Of a stretch of 64,000 bases of DNA, positions 34,032-42,860 are shown one piece after another. The translations under genes were made by a program, and so were the position numbers. This DNA is from Bacillota bacterium. GTDB lineage: Bacteria; Bacillota; Clostridia; Lachnospirales; Lachnospiraceae. The stretch's first letter is position 1. Every line of letters starts with the position of its first letter. Below the pieces are notes generated by a model. It was not told the DNA's origin and made no database searches. It worked only from the letters and a program-made list of their open reading frames with translations. The DNA lies in NCBI GenBank assembly GCA_023441965.1, contig JAEZNB010000012.1:124001-188000 (forward strand), given 5' to 3'.

Positions 34032-34508
34032 TCAGCTGAATTCCTTCAGTCTGTGCTGGATCACCTTATTATAATTTAAGACCTTTCTTTCATATTCCTC
34101 ATTCATGAATTTGGAGGTAATCAGAAAGTCCGCCGTTGCTCTGTTATTCGCTACCGGTATGTCATAAACCGCTGCGATACGGAGCAGGGCCTTCACATCA
34201 GGATCATGGGGCTGAGACTCCAGGGGATCCCAGAAGAAGATAACAAAGTCAATATTACCTTCAACAATACGGGAACCAATCTGCTGGTCACCGCCCAGGG
34301 GGCCGCTGTTATAAGCCTTAACCGGCAGCTCAGTCTTCTCTGCGATCAATCTGGCCGTTGTCCCTGTTCCGCAGAGAAAGTGATTCTTTAAGATATGCTT
34401 GTTGGCATCGACCCATTCCACGATTTCCTGCTTCTTGCTGTCATGAGCAATTAAAGCAATATGCTTTTGTTTCTCAATAGTAAAACCGATATAATCATCC
34501 TGTAACAT
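34032..34508 (-). CDS. mgsA: Methylglyoxal synthase
   Basis: 158 residues from ATG 34508, which has GAGGTTG upstream; the open frame to 34631 lacks support. It converts dihydroxyacetone phosphate to methylglyoxal and phosphate, bypassing lower glycolysis. Signature residues are present: catalytic Asp74 in GGDQQIG (Asp71 in Escherichia coli), HD at 22-23, HDPDV at 101-105, and the phosphate-binding CGTGTTA. The length matches the family. Confidence 0.97.
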   Translation of the reverse strand: MLQDDYIGFTIEKQKHIALIAHDSKKQEIVEWVDANKHILKNHFLCGTGTTARLIAEKTELPVKAYNSGPLGGDQQIGSRIVEGNIDFVIFFWDPLESQPHDPDVKALLRIAAVYDIPVANNRATADFLITSKFMNEEYERKVLNYNKVIQHRLKEFS

Positions 34509-34618
34509 GTTAACAACCTCTTTCTTATGAATTATTCTACTATATTTACAGCTTCGATCAGCCTTTCTTCTATACTTATCATAACGAATACCCTCCCCTA
34601 TTGCAAGCAAATTAAAAG

Positions 34619-34652
34619 GAAAAAAGCGCATGGCTTACCACCAATACGCTTT
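34619..34652 (-). terminator. Terminator of valS
   Basis: On the minus strand AAAGCG...CGCTTT with an imperfect inner stem is followed by TTTTCC. Confidence 0.7.
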
Positions 34653-34678
34653 CCTTTCAAACCATATATTCTAAGAAG

Positions 34679-37339
34679 TTATTTGCTAAGCTGTGCCAGC
34701 CGTTCTGTTACCTGACCCATCATATCCTCGTACTTCTCAAGCTTCGCTTTCTCTTCAGCCAGCTTGCTTTCCGGTGCCTTATTGACGAAATTCGGATTAG
34801 AGAGCATGCCGTTTACGCGCTTCAGCTCTCCCTCCAGTCTTTCCTTTTCCTTGGTCAGACGTTCGATTTCCTTCTCAATGTCAACCAGATCGGCAAAAGG
34901 GATATAGATGACTGCTCCCGGAACTACAGTGGATACGGCATCTTCACTGATACCGGCCTTATCCTGCTGTATGATGACTTCATTCGCATAGCCTAAGGTA
35001 GCGAAGAAGACCTTACTATCCGTGAAGATACCTCTGATCTTGGCATTATCAGAAACCACGATGATGGATGATTTCCTGCTCGGAGGAACATTCATATTAC
35101 TGCGTACATTACGGATTCCCTTAACGGCCTCCTTGATCAGCTCTATGCTTTCCAGCTCCTTGGTGAACTCCCATTCCGGATGGTACTTGGGCCATGGCGA
35201 AATCATAATGGAATCTGCTTCCTTCTGTCCGCTATATTCCTGAAGCTTGCAATAGATCTCCTCTGTAACAAAGGGCATATAGGGATGCAGCAGCTTTAAG
35301 GAGGTGGTCAGAACATGCTTTAAGGTCCAAAGGGCAGCAGCCTTCGTCTCATCCGTCTCACTGTATAATCTGGGCTTCACCATCTCGATATACCAGTCAC
35401 AGAACTCCTCCCAGATGAAATCATAGATCTTCTGCAGGGCGATACCCAGCTCAAAGCCTTCCAGATTGTCGGTAACCTCCTTCACCAGGGCATTGGCCTT
35501 GGCTAAGATCCACCGATCCGCTCCGGTCATCAGCTGCAGCTCTATCGTCTCGGCATGCTCCGCCTTCTCCAGATTCATCATGATAAAGCGGGATGCATTC
35601 CAAACCTTGTTGGCGAAATTTCTGCTGGCCTCAACTCTCTCCCAGTAGAATCTCATATCATTCCCCGGTGCATTGCCCGTAATCAGAGAGAAACGAAGGG
35701 CATCCGCACCGTATTTTTCAATGACCTCCAAAGGATCGATACCGTTGCCCAGGGACTTACTCATCTTACGGCCCTGGGAATCTCTCACCAGACCATGAAT
35801 CAGTACCTTACTGAAGGGCTTCTCACCCATATGGGCATAGCCTGAGAATACCATTCGAATCACCCAGAAGAAGATAATATCATAACCGGTTACCAGCACA
35901 TCGGTCGGATAGAAATAATCCAGATCCTCTTTCTTCTCCGGCCAGCCCAAAGTTGAGAAGGGCCATAAGGCGGAAGAGAACCAGGTATCCAGGGTATCCT
36001 CATCCTGGCGCAGGTTCGTGGAGCCACAGGTCGGGCATCTGGAGGGCTCCTCCTCCGAGACAATCACTTCACCGCAACCATCACAGTAATAGGCAGGAAT
36101 GCGATGTCCCCACCAGAGCTGTCTGGAGATGCACCAGTCACGGATGTTATCGGTCCAGTTAAAATAGATCTTATCAAAACGCTCGGGAACGAACTGAATC
36201 TCACCGGATTTTACAGCCTCAACCGCAGGCTTGATCAGCTCATCCATCTTCACGAACCATTGGGGCTTAATCAGGGGCTCTACTGTGGTACTGCAGCGGT
36301 CATGGGTTCCCACATTATGGTTATGACCCTCAACCTTGACCAGAAGGCCCAGCTCCCCCAGCTCCTTTACAATCAGCTTTCTAGCTTCATAGCGATCCAT
36401 GCCGGCATATTTCCCACCGTTTCCATTGATCGTAGCATCATCGTTCATGACATTGATCTCGGGAAGGTTATGCCTCTTACCCACCTCGAAGTCATTGGGG
36501 TCATGAGCAGGAGTGATCTTAACAACACCGGTTCCGAAGTCCCGATCCACATACTCATCGGCTACCACAGGAATTTCCCTGTTCATGATAGGCAAAATGA
36601 CCTTCTTGCCGATCAGGTGCTGATATCTGCCATCCTCCGGGTGAACCGCTACGGCAGTATCGCCCAGCATGGTTTCCGGTCTTGTGGTGGCAACCTCAAG
36701 GAAGCCTTCCTCTCCTGCAATCGGATACTTGATATGCCAGAAATGGCCAGCCTGCTCCTCATATTCCACCTCTGCATCGGAGATGGAGGTCTTACATACC
36801 GGACACCAGTTAATGATTCTGGAGCCCTTATAGATATAGCCTTCCTCATAAAGCTTCACGAAAACCTTGGTAACGGCGGCTGAGCAGCCCTCATCCATGG
36901 TAAAGCGTTCCCTGTCCCAGTCACAGGAGGAGCCCAGCTTCTTCAGCTGTGAGATGATTCTTCCACCGTACTCTTCCTTCCACCTCCAGGCTCTCTCAAG
37001 AAAGCCATCTCTTCCCAAATCAGCCTTCTCAATCCCTTCCTTGCGTAGCTGCTCGATGATTTTAACCTCGGTAGCGATGCTGGCATGATCCGTACCCGGC
37101 TGCCAAAGGGCATTGTAGCCCTGCATCCTCTTCTGGCGGATCAGGATATCCTGCATCGTATTATCCAGGGCATGTCCCATATGGAGCTGTCCGGTGATAT
37201 TCGGCGGGGGAATCACAATCGTGAAGGGCTTCTTGCTTCTATCTGCTTCCGCGTGGAAGTATTTACGCTCCTCCCATTTTTCATACAGCTTCTCCTCAAT
37301 TGCTTTGGGGTCGTAGGTTTTTGCGAGTTCCTTTTCCAT
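34679..37339 (-). CDS. valS: Valine-tRNA ligase
   Basis: 886 residues from ATG 37339, behind GGAGAA. It charges tRNA-Val and has an editing domain. The HIGH motif is PPPNITGQLHMGHAL (about 45-59), and KMSKS appears as GRKMSKSLGNG (about 522). Zn-binding cysteines (CPVCK, CPTCG), the CP1 editing domain and the C-terminal coiled coil (EKEIERLTKEKERLEGEL) are visible. The leader at 37513-37790 is a T-box with a GUA valine specifier. A tRNA-Val gene occurs at 8221 in the same window. Confidence 0.98.
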   Translation of the reverse strand: MEKELAKTYDPKAIEEKLYEKWEERKYFHAEADRSKKPFTIVIPPPNITGQLHMGHALDNTMQDILIRQKRMQGYNALWQPGTDHASIATEVKIIEQLRKEGIEKADLGRDGFLERAWRWKEEYGGRIISQLKKLGSSCDWDRERFTMDEGCSAAVTKVFVKLYEEGYIYKGSRIINWCPVCKTSISDAEVEYEEQAGHFWHIKYPIAGEEGFLEVATTRPETMLGDTAVAVHPEDGRYQHLIGKKVILPIMNREIPVVADEYVDRDFGTGVVKITPAHDPNDFEVGKRHNLPEINVMNDDATINGNGGKYAGMDRYEARKLIVKELGELGLLVKVEGHNHNVGTHDRCSTTVEPLIKPQWFVKMDELIKPAVEAVKSGEIQFVPERFDKIYFNWTDNIRDWCISRQLWWGHRIPAYYCDGCGEVIVSEEEPSRCPTCGSTNLRQDEDTLDTWFSSALWPFSTLGWPEKKEDLDYFYPTDVLVTGYDIIFFWVIRMVFSGYAHMGEKPFSKVLIHGLVRDSQGRKMSKSLGNGIDPLEVIEKYGADALRFSLITGNAPGNDMRFYWERVEASRNFANKVWNASRFIMMNLEKAEHAETIELQLMTGADRWILAKANALVKEVTDNLEGFELGIALQKIYDFIWEEFCDWYIEMVKPRLYSETDETKAAALWTLKHVLTTSLKLLHPYMPFVTEEIYCKLQEYSGQKEADSIMISPWPKYHPEWEFTKELESIELIKEAVKGIRNVRSNMNVPPSRKSSIIVVSDNAKIRGIFTDSKVFFATLGYANEVIIQQDKAGISEDAVSTVVPGAVIYIPFADLVDIEKEIERLTKEKERLEGELKRVNGMLSNPNFVNKAPESKLAEEKAKLEKYEDMMGQVTERLAQLSK

Positions 37340-37512
37340 GGTATGTTCTCCTTCTTTTGGTTTCATATATAGTTAGTTAAAATTGGCTATTTTCACGGCT
37401 CCTTCGCACCGGTACGAAGAAGCCTGTCTCTATCAGATTTATCATTACTTCTTTTATTTTCTGCTATTGGATTATTATACCACTCCAAATCCACTTTATT
37501 TATATAGGAAAA

Positions 37513-37790
37513 TAAAAAAGGTCCTTCGACGCAAAGGACGAAGAACCGTGGTACCACCTTTATTCCCGGAGTATTCTTCTTGGACGTAATTCTTATGCTG
37601 CAATTACGCCAGGCACATGCTGCCGGCTTAGCTGTCTGTAACGGGACCTCCCGACAACTCCTACACACCTTTAGGCTTCAAAGCTGCTGTTCCGGAGCTA
37701 CTGTTGGATGCTTGCTTCAGACCACCTTTCAGCCGGTGGGCGGTCCTCTCTGATAAGCTCTGCCAATCCATCCCTCTCCATCATTACATT
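37513..37790 (-). promoter_or_regulatory. T-box leader of valS
   Basis: On the minus strand the T-box core AGGTGGTACCACGG (37546-37559) precedes a terminator stem GGTTCTTCG/CGAAGGACC with TTTTT. Stem I begins near 37790 and includes AGAGAGGACCG and GGCTGAAAGGTGG. In the bulge CCAACAGTAGCTCCGG the specifier triplet is GUA (37699-37701), reading valine, with the usual flanks. Uncharged tRNA-Val should stabilise the antiterminator and raise valS expression. Confidence 0.92.
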
Positions 37791-37895
37791 TCTCAGTAAT
37801 AGAATTTAGTTATATACTATGCAAAGTTCTTCCCTGTGTCAAGTATTTTTTATGTCATCAACCCTTTTTGCCGCTTGCTTTTCCTTGATCTGCCC

Positions 37896-38078
37896 TTATA
37901 TTTGCTTTCTGACGATCTTGTACTCATCCTGATAGCTGTAGTAGGGACAATTCCGAACGGTCTTCCTTAAGAAATGCTCCATCTCGTCCTCATCCAAATT
38001 AGCTCCACATACATAATAGTCATATTCCTCATCATAGATGAAATTACTGCAGCTCTCACAGTTGACACTCCCAGACAT
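37896..38078 (-). CDS. DUF6472 family small Cys-rich protein
   Basis: 60 residues with GGAGGG before the ATG. It has the pattern NCESCSNFIYDEEYDYYVC with a further Cys at RNCPYY, and is acidic. I recognise it as DUF6472, small proteins seen in Lachnospiraceae. Four cysteines suggest a metal or redox site. It is the last of seven same-strand genes starting with DUF5717. Confidence 0.8.
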   Translation of the reverse strand: MSGSVNCESCSNFIYDEEYDYYVCGANLDEDEMEHFLRKTVRNCPYYSYQDEYKIVRKQI

Positions 38079-38121
38079 ATGCTCCCTCCTTCCTGATTAC
38101 TTGCTATGTACTCGCAGATCT

Positions 38122-38673
38122 CTATCCCCTGCCCTGCTTTCCATGAATTCCTGCCTTCAGAAAACCGCAGAGCTCGATCAGCGCCTGACCGGTCTTGATC
38201 TTACGAAGACCCTTATAGTTCACGATTACTGCTATTATCATAAGGACCTCAAATACGGTCAGGTAGACATCCTTTAGATCGAAGATAAAAAATCCCTTCA
38301 GCCAGATGTAATCCAGACTGCCTCCCCAAAAAAGCTTGTCTGTCAGGGAACAGATCATCCCGGCAAACAGAAAGGTAAATAGCCAGAATACATAGGGGTC
38401 TCCGGGATTCCTTCTTCTGACGTAGAGGAAAATGAGCACCGACAGAAGGATGACCAGTATATTGAATACTACATGAACCGTCCAGCTGATGCCCATATCG
38501 AAAAGGGAATTCACCCAGGAATAATGTGTATTGATAATCGGATGGAAGCTAACCATCCCTTTGATGATATCCTTGGTAAAGTCCATGAACCTGCCGGCAA
38601 TGATGATCTTAATGCTCTGATCAAGGAGAATCAGACCGATGATGGAGAATAGGATCCTAAATTTCTGTTTCAA
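38122..38673 (-). CDS. Divergent signal peptidase II (LspA)-like membrane protein
   Basis: 183 residues starting at TTG, which GGAGG precedes by 10 nt. It has four hydrophobic helices and the layout of LspA: an N-terminal LLDQSIK (the conserved D-Q in helix 1), a HYSW segment in place of the usual Asn-Gly-Ala-Phe, then SLTDKLFWGGSLDYI and FDLKDVYL. The catalytic Asp pair of LspA lies in the last two blocks. Several normally invariant Asn residues are absent. It may be a peptidase with altered substrate range, or a non-catalytic relative. Real LspA is usually elsewhere in the genome, so I give no symbol. Confidence 0.7.
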   Translation of the reverse strand: MKQKFRILFSIIGLILLDQSIKIIIAGRFMDFTKDIIKGMVSFHPIINTHYSWVNSLFDMGISWTVHVVFNILVILLSVLIFLYVRRRNPGDPYVFWLFTFLFAGMICSLTDKLFWGGSLDYIWLKGFFIFDLKDVYLTVFEVLMIIAVIVNYKGLRKIKTGQALIELCGFLKAGIHGKQGRG

Positions 38674-38745
38674 TGCTTTTCTGCCTCCGATGCTTATATG
38701 ATTTTATTCCGAATGTCCTCCGTAAGTGCATTCAAAGCATCTATG

Positions 38746-39432
38746 CTATTTATCATTGGTAGCGTCTCCATCTCCGGATACCGGTATGGTGTCTCCAAGG
38801 TAGACCGGCTCCGGTTTTACGATAACGTAGAAGAAATCCTTGATTCTTGCGGCATACTCCCGAAGCTCTCGGTAGCTCTGCCCTTCATACTCCCAGGGGT
38901 CCGAGTTCACACCGTAAGCCTCCAGGCCCAAGGCCCCGGCAATATACAAGGCCCGGTAGAGATGATACTTCTGGGTTACAATGATGATCTTTCTTGCTCC
39001 GAAGATATCCCTTGCCCGGTACATACTGTCATAGGTTGAAAAACCGGCATGATCCATGAAGATATGCCCGGAGGGAACTCCCCTCTCTATGGCATATTCC
39101 TTCATCGTATTCACTTCATCATATTCCCTGCGGCCGTGGTCACCGCTCATCAGCAGCCGATCGGACGCACCGGACCGGTACAGCTCAAGACCCAGATTGA
39201 GCCGGTCTGCCAACATCCGGCTGGGTCTTCCGTCCTCCCATACTCCCGCTCCCAGGACCAGAATACAGTCCGCCTCCAGCTCCGCGGCTTCCTCCGGTGT
39301 CAGAATCCGACTCTTTACCGTAGCCCTGATGTATAGATTAACAGCAAAGGAGCCAACCAACAGTAGTGCCATGCCGGCAAGGGCAGCTCCTGTGAACAGG
39401 AATAATACACGTTTTATTTTCTTCTTATTCAT
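38746..39432 (-). CDS. SanA/YdcF family (ElyC-like) membrane protein
   Basis: 228 residues from ATG 39432, which has AGGTGG 6 nt upstream; an ATG at 39438 overlaps that site. It has one N-terminal transmembrane helix (VLFLFTGAALAGMALLLVG) and a DUF218 core with ILVLGAGVWEDGRPS, LMSGDHG and a late TQKYHLYRAL. Family members influence envelope barrier and peptidoglycan precursor metabolism. Its place in the DUF5717 operon suggests an envelope role for the whole set. Confidence 0.87.
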   Translation of the reverse strand: MNKKKIKRVLFLFTGAALAGMALLLVGSFAVNLYIRATVKSRILTPEEAAELEADCILVLGAGVWEDGRPSRMLADRLNLGLELYRSGASDRLLMSGDHGRREYDEVNTMKEYAIERGVPSGHIFMDHAGFSTYDSMYRARDIFGARKIIIVTQKYHLYRALYIAGALGLEAYGVNSDPWEYEGQSYRELREYAARIKDFFYVIVKPEPVYLGDTIPVSGDGDATNDK

Positions 39433-39495
39433 TTCCATCCACCTATGTTCTCCTCGGCATCCCGTCGAATGGGGATAAATCGATTCCTAAAGAGG

Positions 39496-40683
39496 CTACT
39501 TCTGCAGCTTGTACTGCTTCAGATAGCGGTTCGCCTCCTCCTCAAATTCCGGATGATTCTTCAACAGCGTTTGGATCTGCTCCATGGCCTCTTCCTTCTG
39601 CTGATTATTCAGCTCTATTCTTTCCCGCAGCTTTTGTCTGCGGACATTGAGGCGATGCCTGATCTCAACCATCTCCCGGTTATCCAGAATTGCGATTGGC
39701 TGATAGATCCAGATTTCCGAATCCGTAATACCGTACTTCTTAAGCTCATGAATTAACTCATTATGATAAAAATCCAATAGCTCAGTATTATTCTGATATC
39801 TTCTGGCAGCATCCTTTACCTTTATGAATTCTTCCCAGTGAGTTTTCAGATGGCTGTAATCCTCCACCATGTATTTATGATAGGCATAATCCAGATAGTT
39901 ACGGTTATTGACCGATTTTATAATTACCTTATTCATCAGCAGGATCTGCCGATTTTGCTTCAGCTCGGTCAGCTTGATATCACGGATGTTCTTCCTGGAT
40001 TCAAGATAAATATAGAGCGTAGAAGCCATACCCATCACTACCGTCAGAAGAAAGGGAAGGGTCAGGTCTGCTCCGGTGGTGTCAGCCAGAAAAGCAAATA
40101 CTCCGAACAGCAGGAGGATGATGATACAGGTTGTTATACCGATCCCCTTTAAAAAGGATTGCTTCCTGATGATATCCTCCTCTTCATAGAGCAGTCTCTG
40201 CTTCTCCTTCTCCAGCTGCTTCATATCGGCATCTATCATCCTCTGATACCGCTCGCTCTCCCGAAGCTTCTCCATCTCTCTGGGGAGGGTATCCTCGTAG
40301 CGTTCCAAGAGCCGGTATTGGGCATCCGTTAAACTGGTATTCTTCTCCCTATACTTCTCCCGTTCCTTATTCAGGTTTATGATTCTGCGTGCCGCATCCT
40401 CCAGATTCTCCCGCTGCTCCTTCGGAATCATATCGATTCTCTGCATATCCGTCAGATAGGAGCTGACGGCCTGATACTCAGCCTTAGCCTCCTCAATCTG
40501 TTTAAGATTCTCCGTAATCTGCTCGCAGCTTTCCCTGATGCCTGCCAGCCCTTCCGATTTGCTATTGCTTTTGGGGGATTTCGCCGGCTCCGTAAAACTG
40601 CTTAGGACTTCCTCTCCTGCATCAATGGAAGCCCCCCGGCTCCTTCCCTTTTTCCCTGAGGTTAATTTTGAAAACCATCCCAT
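39496..40683 (-). CDS. Coiled-coil protein with central transmembrane pair
   Basis: 395 residues from ATG 40683, behind GGGAGA. The order is a polar N-terminus (GWFSKLTSGKKGRSR), a long coiled coil (about 55-175, e.g. EKYREKNTSLTDAQYRLLER, LEKEKQRLLYEEEDII), two hydrophobic helices (TTCIIILLLFGVFAFLA, LPFLLTVVMGMASTLYIYL) and a second helical region ending in another coil. No named family is recognised. Gaps are 16 nt to the TPR-like gene and 63 nt to SanA. It could anchor the cytoplasmic DUF5716/5717 proteins to the membrane (inference). Confidence 0.75.
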   Translation of the reverse strand: MGWFSKLTSGKKGRSRGASIDAGEEVLSSFTEPAKSPKSNSKSEGLAGIRESCEQITENLKQIEEAKAEYQAVSSYLTDMQRIDMIPKEQRENLEDAARRIINLNKEREKYREKNTSLTDAQYRLLERYEDTLPREMEKLRESERYQRMIDADMKQLEKEKQRLLYEEEDIIRKQSFLKGIGITTCIIILLLFGVFAFLADTTGADLTLPFLLTVVMGMASTLYIYLESRKNIRDIKLTELKQNRQILLMNKVIIKSVNNRNYLDYAYHKYMVEDYSHLKTHWEEFIKVKDAARRYQNNTELLDFYHNELIHELKKYGITDSEIWIYQPIAILDNREMVEIRHRLNVRRQKLRERIELNNQQKEEAMEQIQTLLKNHPEFEEEANRYLKQYKLQK

Positions 40684-40699
40684 GTTATTCTCTCCCAAA

Positions 40700-41530
40700 C
40701 TATAACTGCCTTAGGGAAGCCTTCCAGCCCTCCAGCATCTCGTCAATTCTCTTTTGATATTCGGTCAATCTGCCCTCTGCCTTGAGTCTCTTTATCCTTT
40801 GAAGCTCTGTCATGCCTGCACTCATCTCAGCCTGTTCCGTGAGCTCCTCCATGGTAAGCAGGATCTCCTCGCACTCATCACTTCTGATCCCATACTCCTC
40901 AGCCTTCTCATGAAACTGATCCATCCTGTTACAAAGCCGAAGCGTATAGAGATACATCCTGACACTTTCCTTCCTGTGATTCCGTTCATAAGCCTGACGG
41001 AAGGTTTCGGAAGCCTCTGACAGCCCCATACAATGGATGCGGGCTATGGCGAGATTATGAAGGATATCCCCATACTCCTCCGGTGTCATATTAGCCGCTT
41101 CCTTTGAATTCAGCAGCTGTTCATACTCAGCGGCAGCTTCGGTATATTTCCTGCTCTTCAGATAACTGAAGGCCCTCAGACTGCTTCTCTTCAGGGGTGA
41201 CATGCCATTCACTTCATCTATGGTCTTAATCAGCCGTTTGATCTCCGGTTCCGTATAATAATCCGCACTGCATAGGATTGCCGCAAGAAGCGTCTTGATA
41301 TCTGCCTTCTGATCCTTCAACAGCTTCAGCTTCTCAGCCCTGGCTGCGAGCCCCAGCTCTGTCCCGATCCAGTTGAACAGGGCATAGGAGAAGGTGTCCC
41401 GGTCAATGAAATAAATATGGCTTTCGATATAATAGCAGAGCTCCTCGATGGAATAAATTCTGACTCCCGTAGCGGGGAAGACAAAGGGCTTATTTGTTCT
41501 TGAGCCGCTGCATAATATCAGTGTTCCCAT
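40700..41530 (-). CDS. TPR-like helical protein of the DUF5717 operon
   Basis: 276 residues from ATG 41530, behind GAGG. It begins MGTLILCSGSRTNKPFVFP, then YSIEELCYYIESHIY and helical repeats, including ALAxx-type TPR phrases SYLKSRKYTEAAAEYEQLLN and DILHNLAIARIHCMGLSEAS. It probably serves as a protein-interaction adaptor. It follows the DUF5716 gene by 39 nt. I do not recognise a curated family for it. Confidence 0.75.
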   Translation of the reverse strand: MGTLILCSGSRTNKPFVFPATGVRIYSIEELCYYIESHIYFIDRDTFSYALFNWIGTELGLAARAEKLKLLKDQKADIKTLLAAILCSADYYTEPEIKRLIKTIDEVNGMSPLKRSSLRAFSYLKSRKYTEAAAEYEQLLNSKEAANMTPEEYGDILHNLAIARIHCMGLSEASETFRQAYERNHRKESVRMYLYTLRLCNRMDQFHEKAEEYGIRSDECEEILLTMEELTEQAEMSAGMTELQRIKRLKAEGRLTEYQKRIDEMLEGWKASLRQL

Positions 41531-41569
41531 AAGATCTTTCCTCATTTCCTAAAATCTCATAAATCTATA

Positions 41570-42835
41570 TCATATATCGATTGTAAATTCCCATACTCTA
41601 TCTGTTTGCGGATAGAATTCCCCAAAGCCCAGGTCTGTGATTATCAATTGTGCACGGGTTCTGCTCTGAAAGGTAAGCCTGATGCCCAGCCTGGTCATCC
41701 GATCGGGACGTCCTGCAGGTGGGTTGTTCAGACGCAGTCGTTCTCTGATGACTTCTCTGGTCATAATATTCTTCGTTATAATCTCCAGTTCCGGATCTCC
41801 CAGAGGAATCACCTCGATTTCCTTATCCACCTCGTACCAGGGAACGGCAGCATCTGTCAGCAGCTGCTCCCTGACGGCAGCATCCGTATAGACCTTGATC
41901 CATACGGAGCTGATCAGCATTTCATTATTCAGTAGGATAATATCTCCCAGCTTCTTATCACCCGATAGCTCCTTGGCTGCAAAGCAGGCTCCCTTGGTAT
42001 AGAGATTCTGACCGAGGAATACACGGCGTCCGGCACAAAGATTACGGATGGCTTCCTCTGCCCATTCTCCCTCAAAGCCGATGCCTGTAAAATATATCGT
42101 GGACACGATTTGCTTGAACAAGACTGTATTTACTATATTATCAAAGGTATAACCCGGATGGAAGCCCTTCTGCTTCAGCATAGGATAATTTAGGATGTCT
42201 GTAAAGTCCTTCTTCTCCATGCCTGCAATCATAGGCACTGTTCTCCGGTTGATGCTGATCTGATAATAACAGAGGCTATCCTCACTGAAATCGAAGAGGC
42301 CGACATCATTCACCCATAAGGATCTGTCCTGGCTTAAGGCATAATACATATAGGCCCCCGCATGACTCATGATCACTGCCCGGTCCTTCTCCAGCCCCAA
42401 TCGGTATAATGCCTCATAAACCCCGTCCATAATCCTAGGATCTGTTTCTCTTAGGGTAACCACCAGCTTCGTAATCGTCTCCGTGGGAAAATAGTTTTTG
42501 ATCAGGGTCAGAGATTTTCTAAGGAACTTCTCCATCAAATCCACAGCGGTTAGGGTCTGACCGAAGGCCTCAGTCACTTCCCCATTTTTCAGCTTTGTCA
42601 GGAGCTGCTCGAATAATATTCCTCTGTCAGCCCGGGCATGGCTTAAGGCCTCCCTCCCATAGCTCCAGAGCTTTGTTTCATTATGAATGCACAGTACGGT
42701 CGGAATACGGCTGTTTTCCTCCCTGTCATCCGGGCTGACCGGTATGGGCTCAAAGGCTTTATAGCTGAAACAGCTGATTTGTGATATATCATCGCATAAA
42801 TCATAACCAACGATCAGTTTTCGCTGATTCTCCAT
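41570..42835 (-). CDS. DUF5716 protein, actin/Hsp70-like ATPase fold
   Basis: 421 residues from ATG 42835, behind AAGGAG. The N-terminal phosphate-1-like loop is VGYDLCDDISQISC, a degenerate phosphate-2-like strand is VGLFDFSEDSLCYY, and an adenosine-like motif is IYFTGIGFEGEW, followed by QNLYTKGACFAA. This spacing and order match the actin/Hsp70 superfamily and what I know as DUF5716. There is no Hsp70 substrate-binding domain; about 100 residues of beta-rich sequence follow instead. It is 25 nt after the DUF5717 gene. The pairing suggests a nucleotide-driven switch acting with the solenoid protein. Confidence 0.8.
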   Translation of the reverse strand: MENQRKLIVGYDLCDDISQISCFSYKAFEPIPVSPDDREENSRIPTVLCIHNETKLWSYGREALSHARADRGILFEQLLTKLKNGEVTEAFGQTLTAVDLMEKFLRKSLTLIKNYFPTETITKLVVTLRETDPRIMDGVYEALYRLGLEKDRAVIMSHAGAYMYYALSQDRSLWVNDVGLFDFSEDSLCYYQISINRRTVPMIAGMEKKDFTDILNYPMLKQKGFHPGYTFDNIVNTVLFKQIVSTIYFTGIGFEGEWAEEAIRNLCAGRRVFLGQNLYTKGACFAAKELSGDKKLGDIILLNNEMLISSVWIKVYTDAAVREQLLTDAAVPWYEVDKEIEVIPLGDPELEIITKNIMTREVIRERLRLNNPPAGRPDRMTRLGIRLTFQSRTRAQLIITDLGFGEFYPQTDRVWEFTIDI

Positions 42836-42860
42836 GACTCCTTCTCCCCTTCCCTGCCCC

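Noticed and set aside
36104..36883. 259-codon open frame opposite valS
   Set aside because: It is antisense to the ValS catalytic and editing region; no ribosome-binding site or recognisable domain.
37393..37668. Open frames within the valS leader
   Set aside because: The region is explained by the T-box structure; the frames lack ribosome-binding sites.
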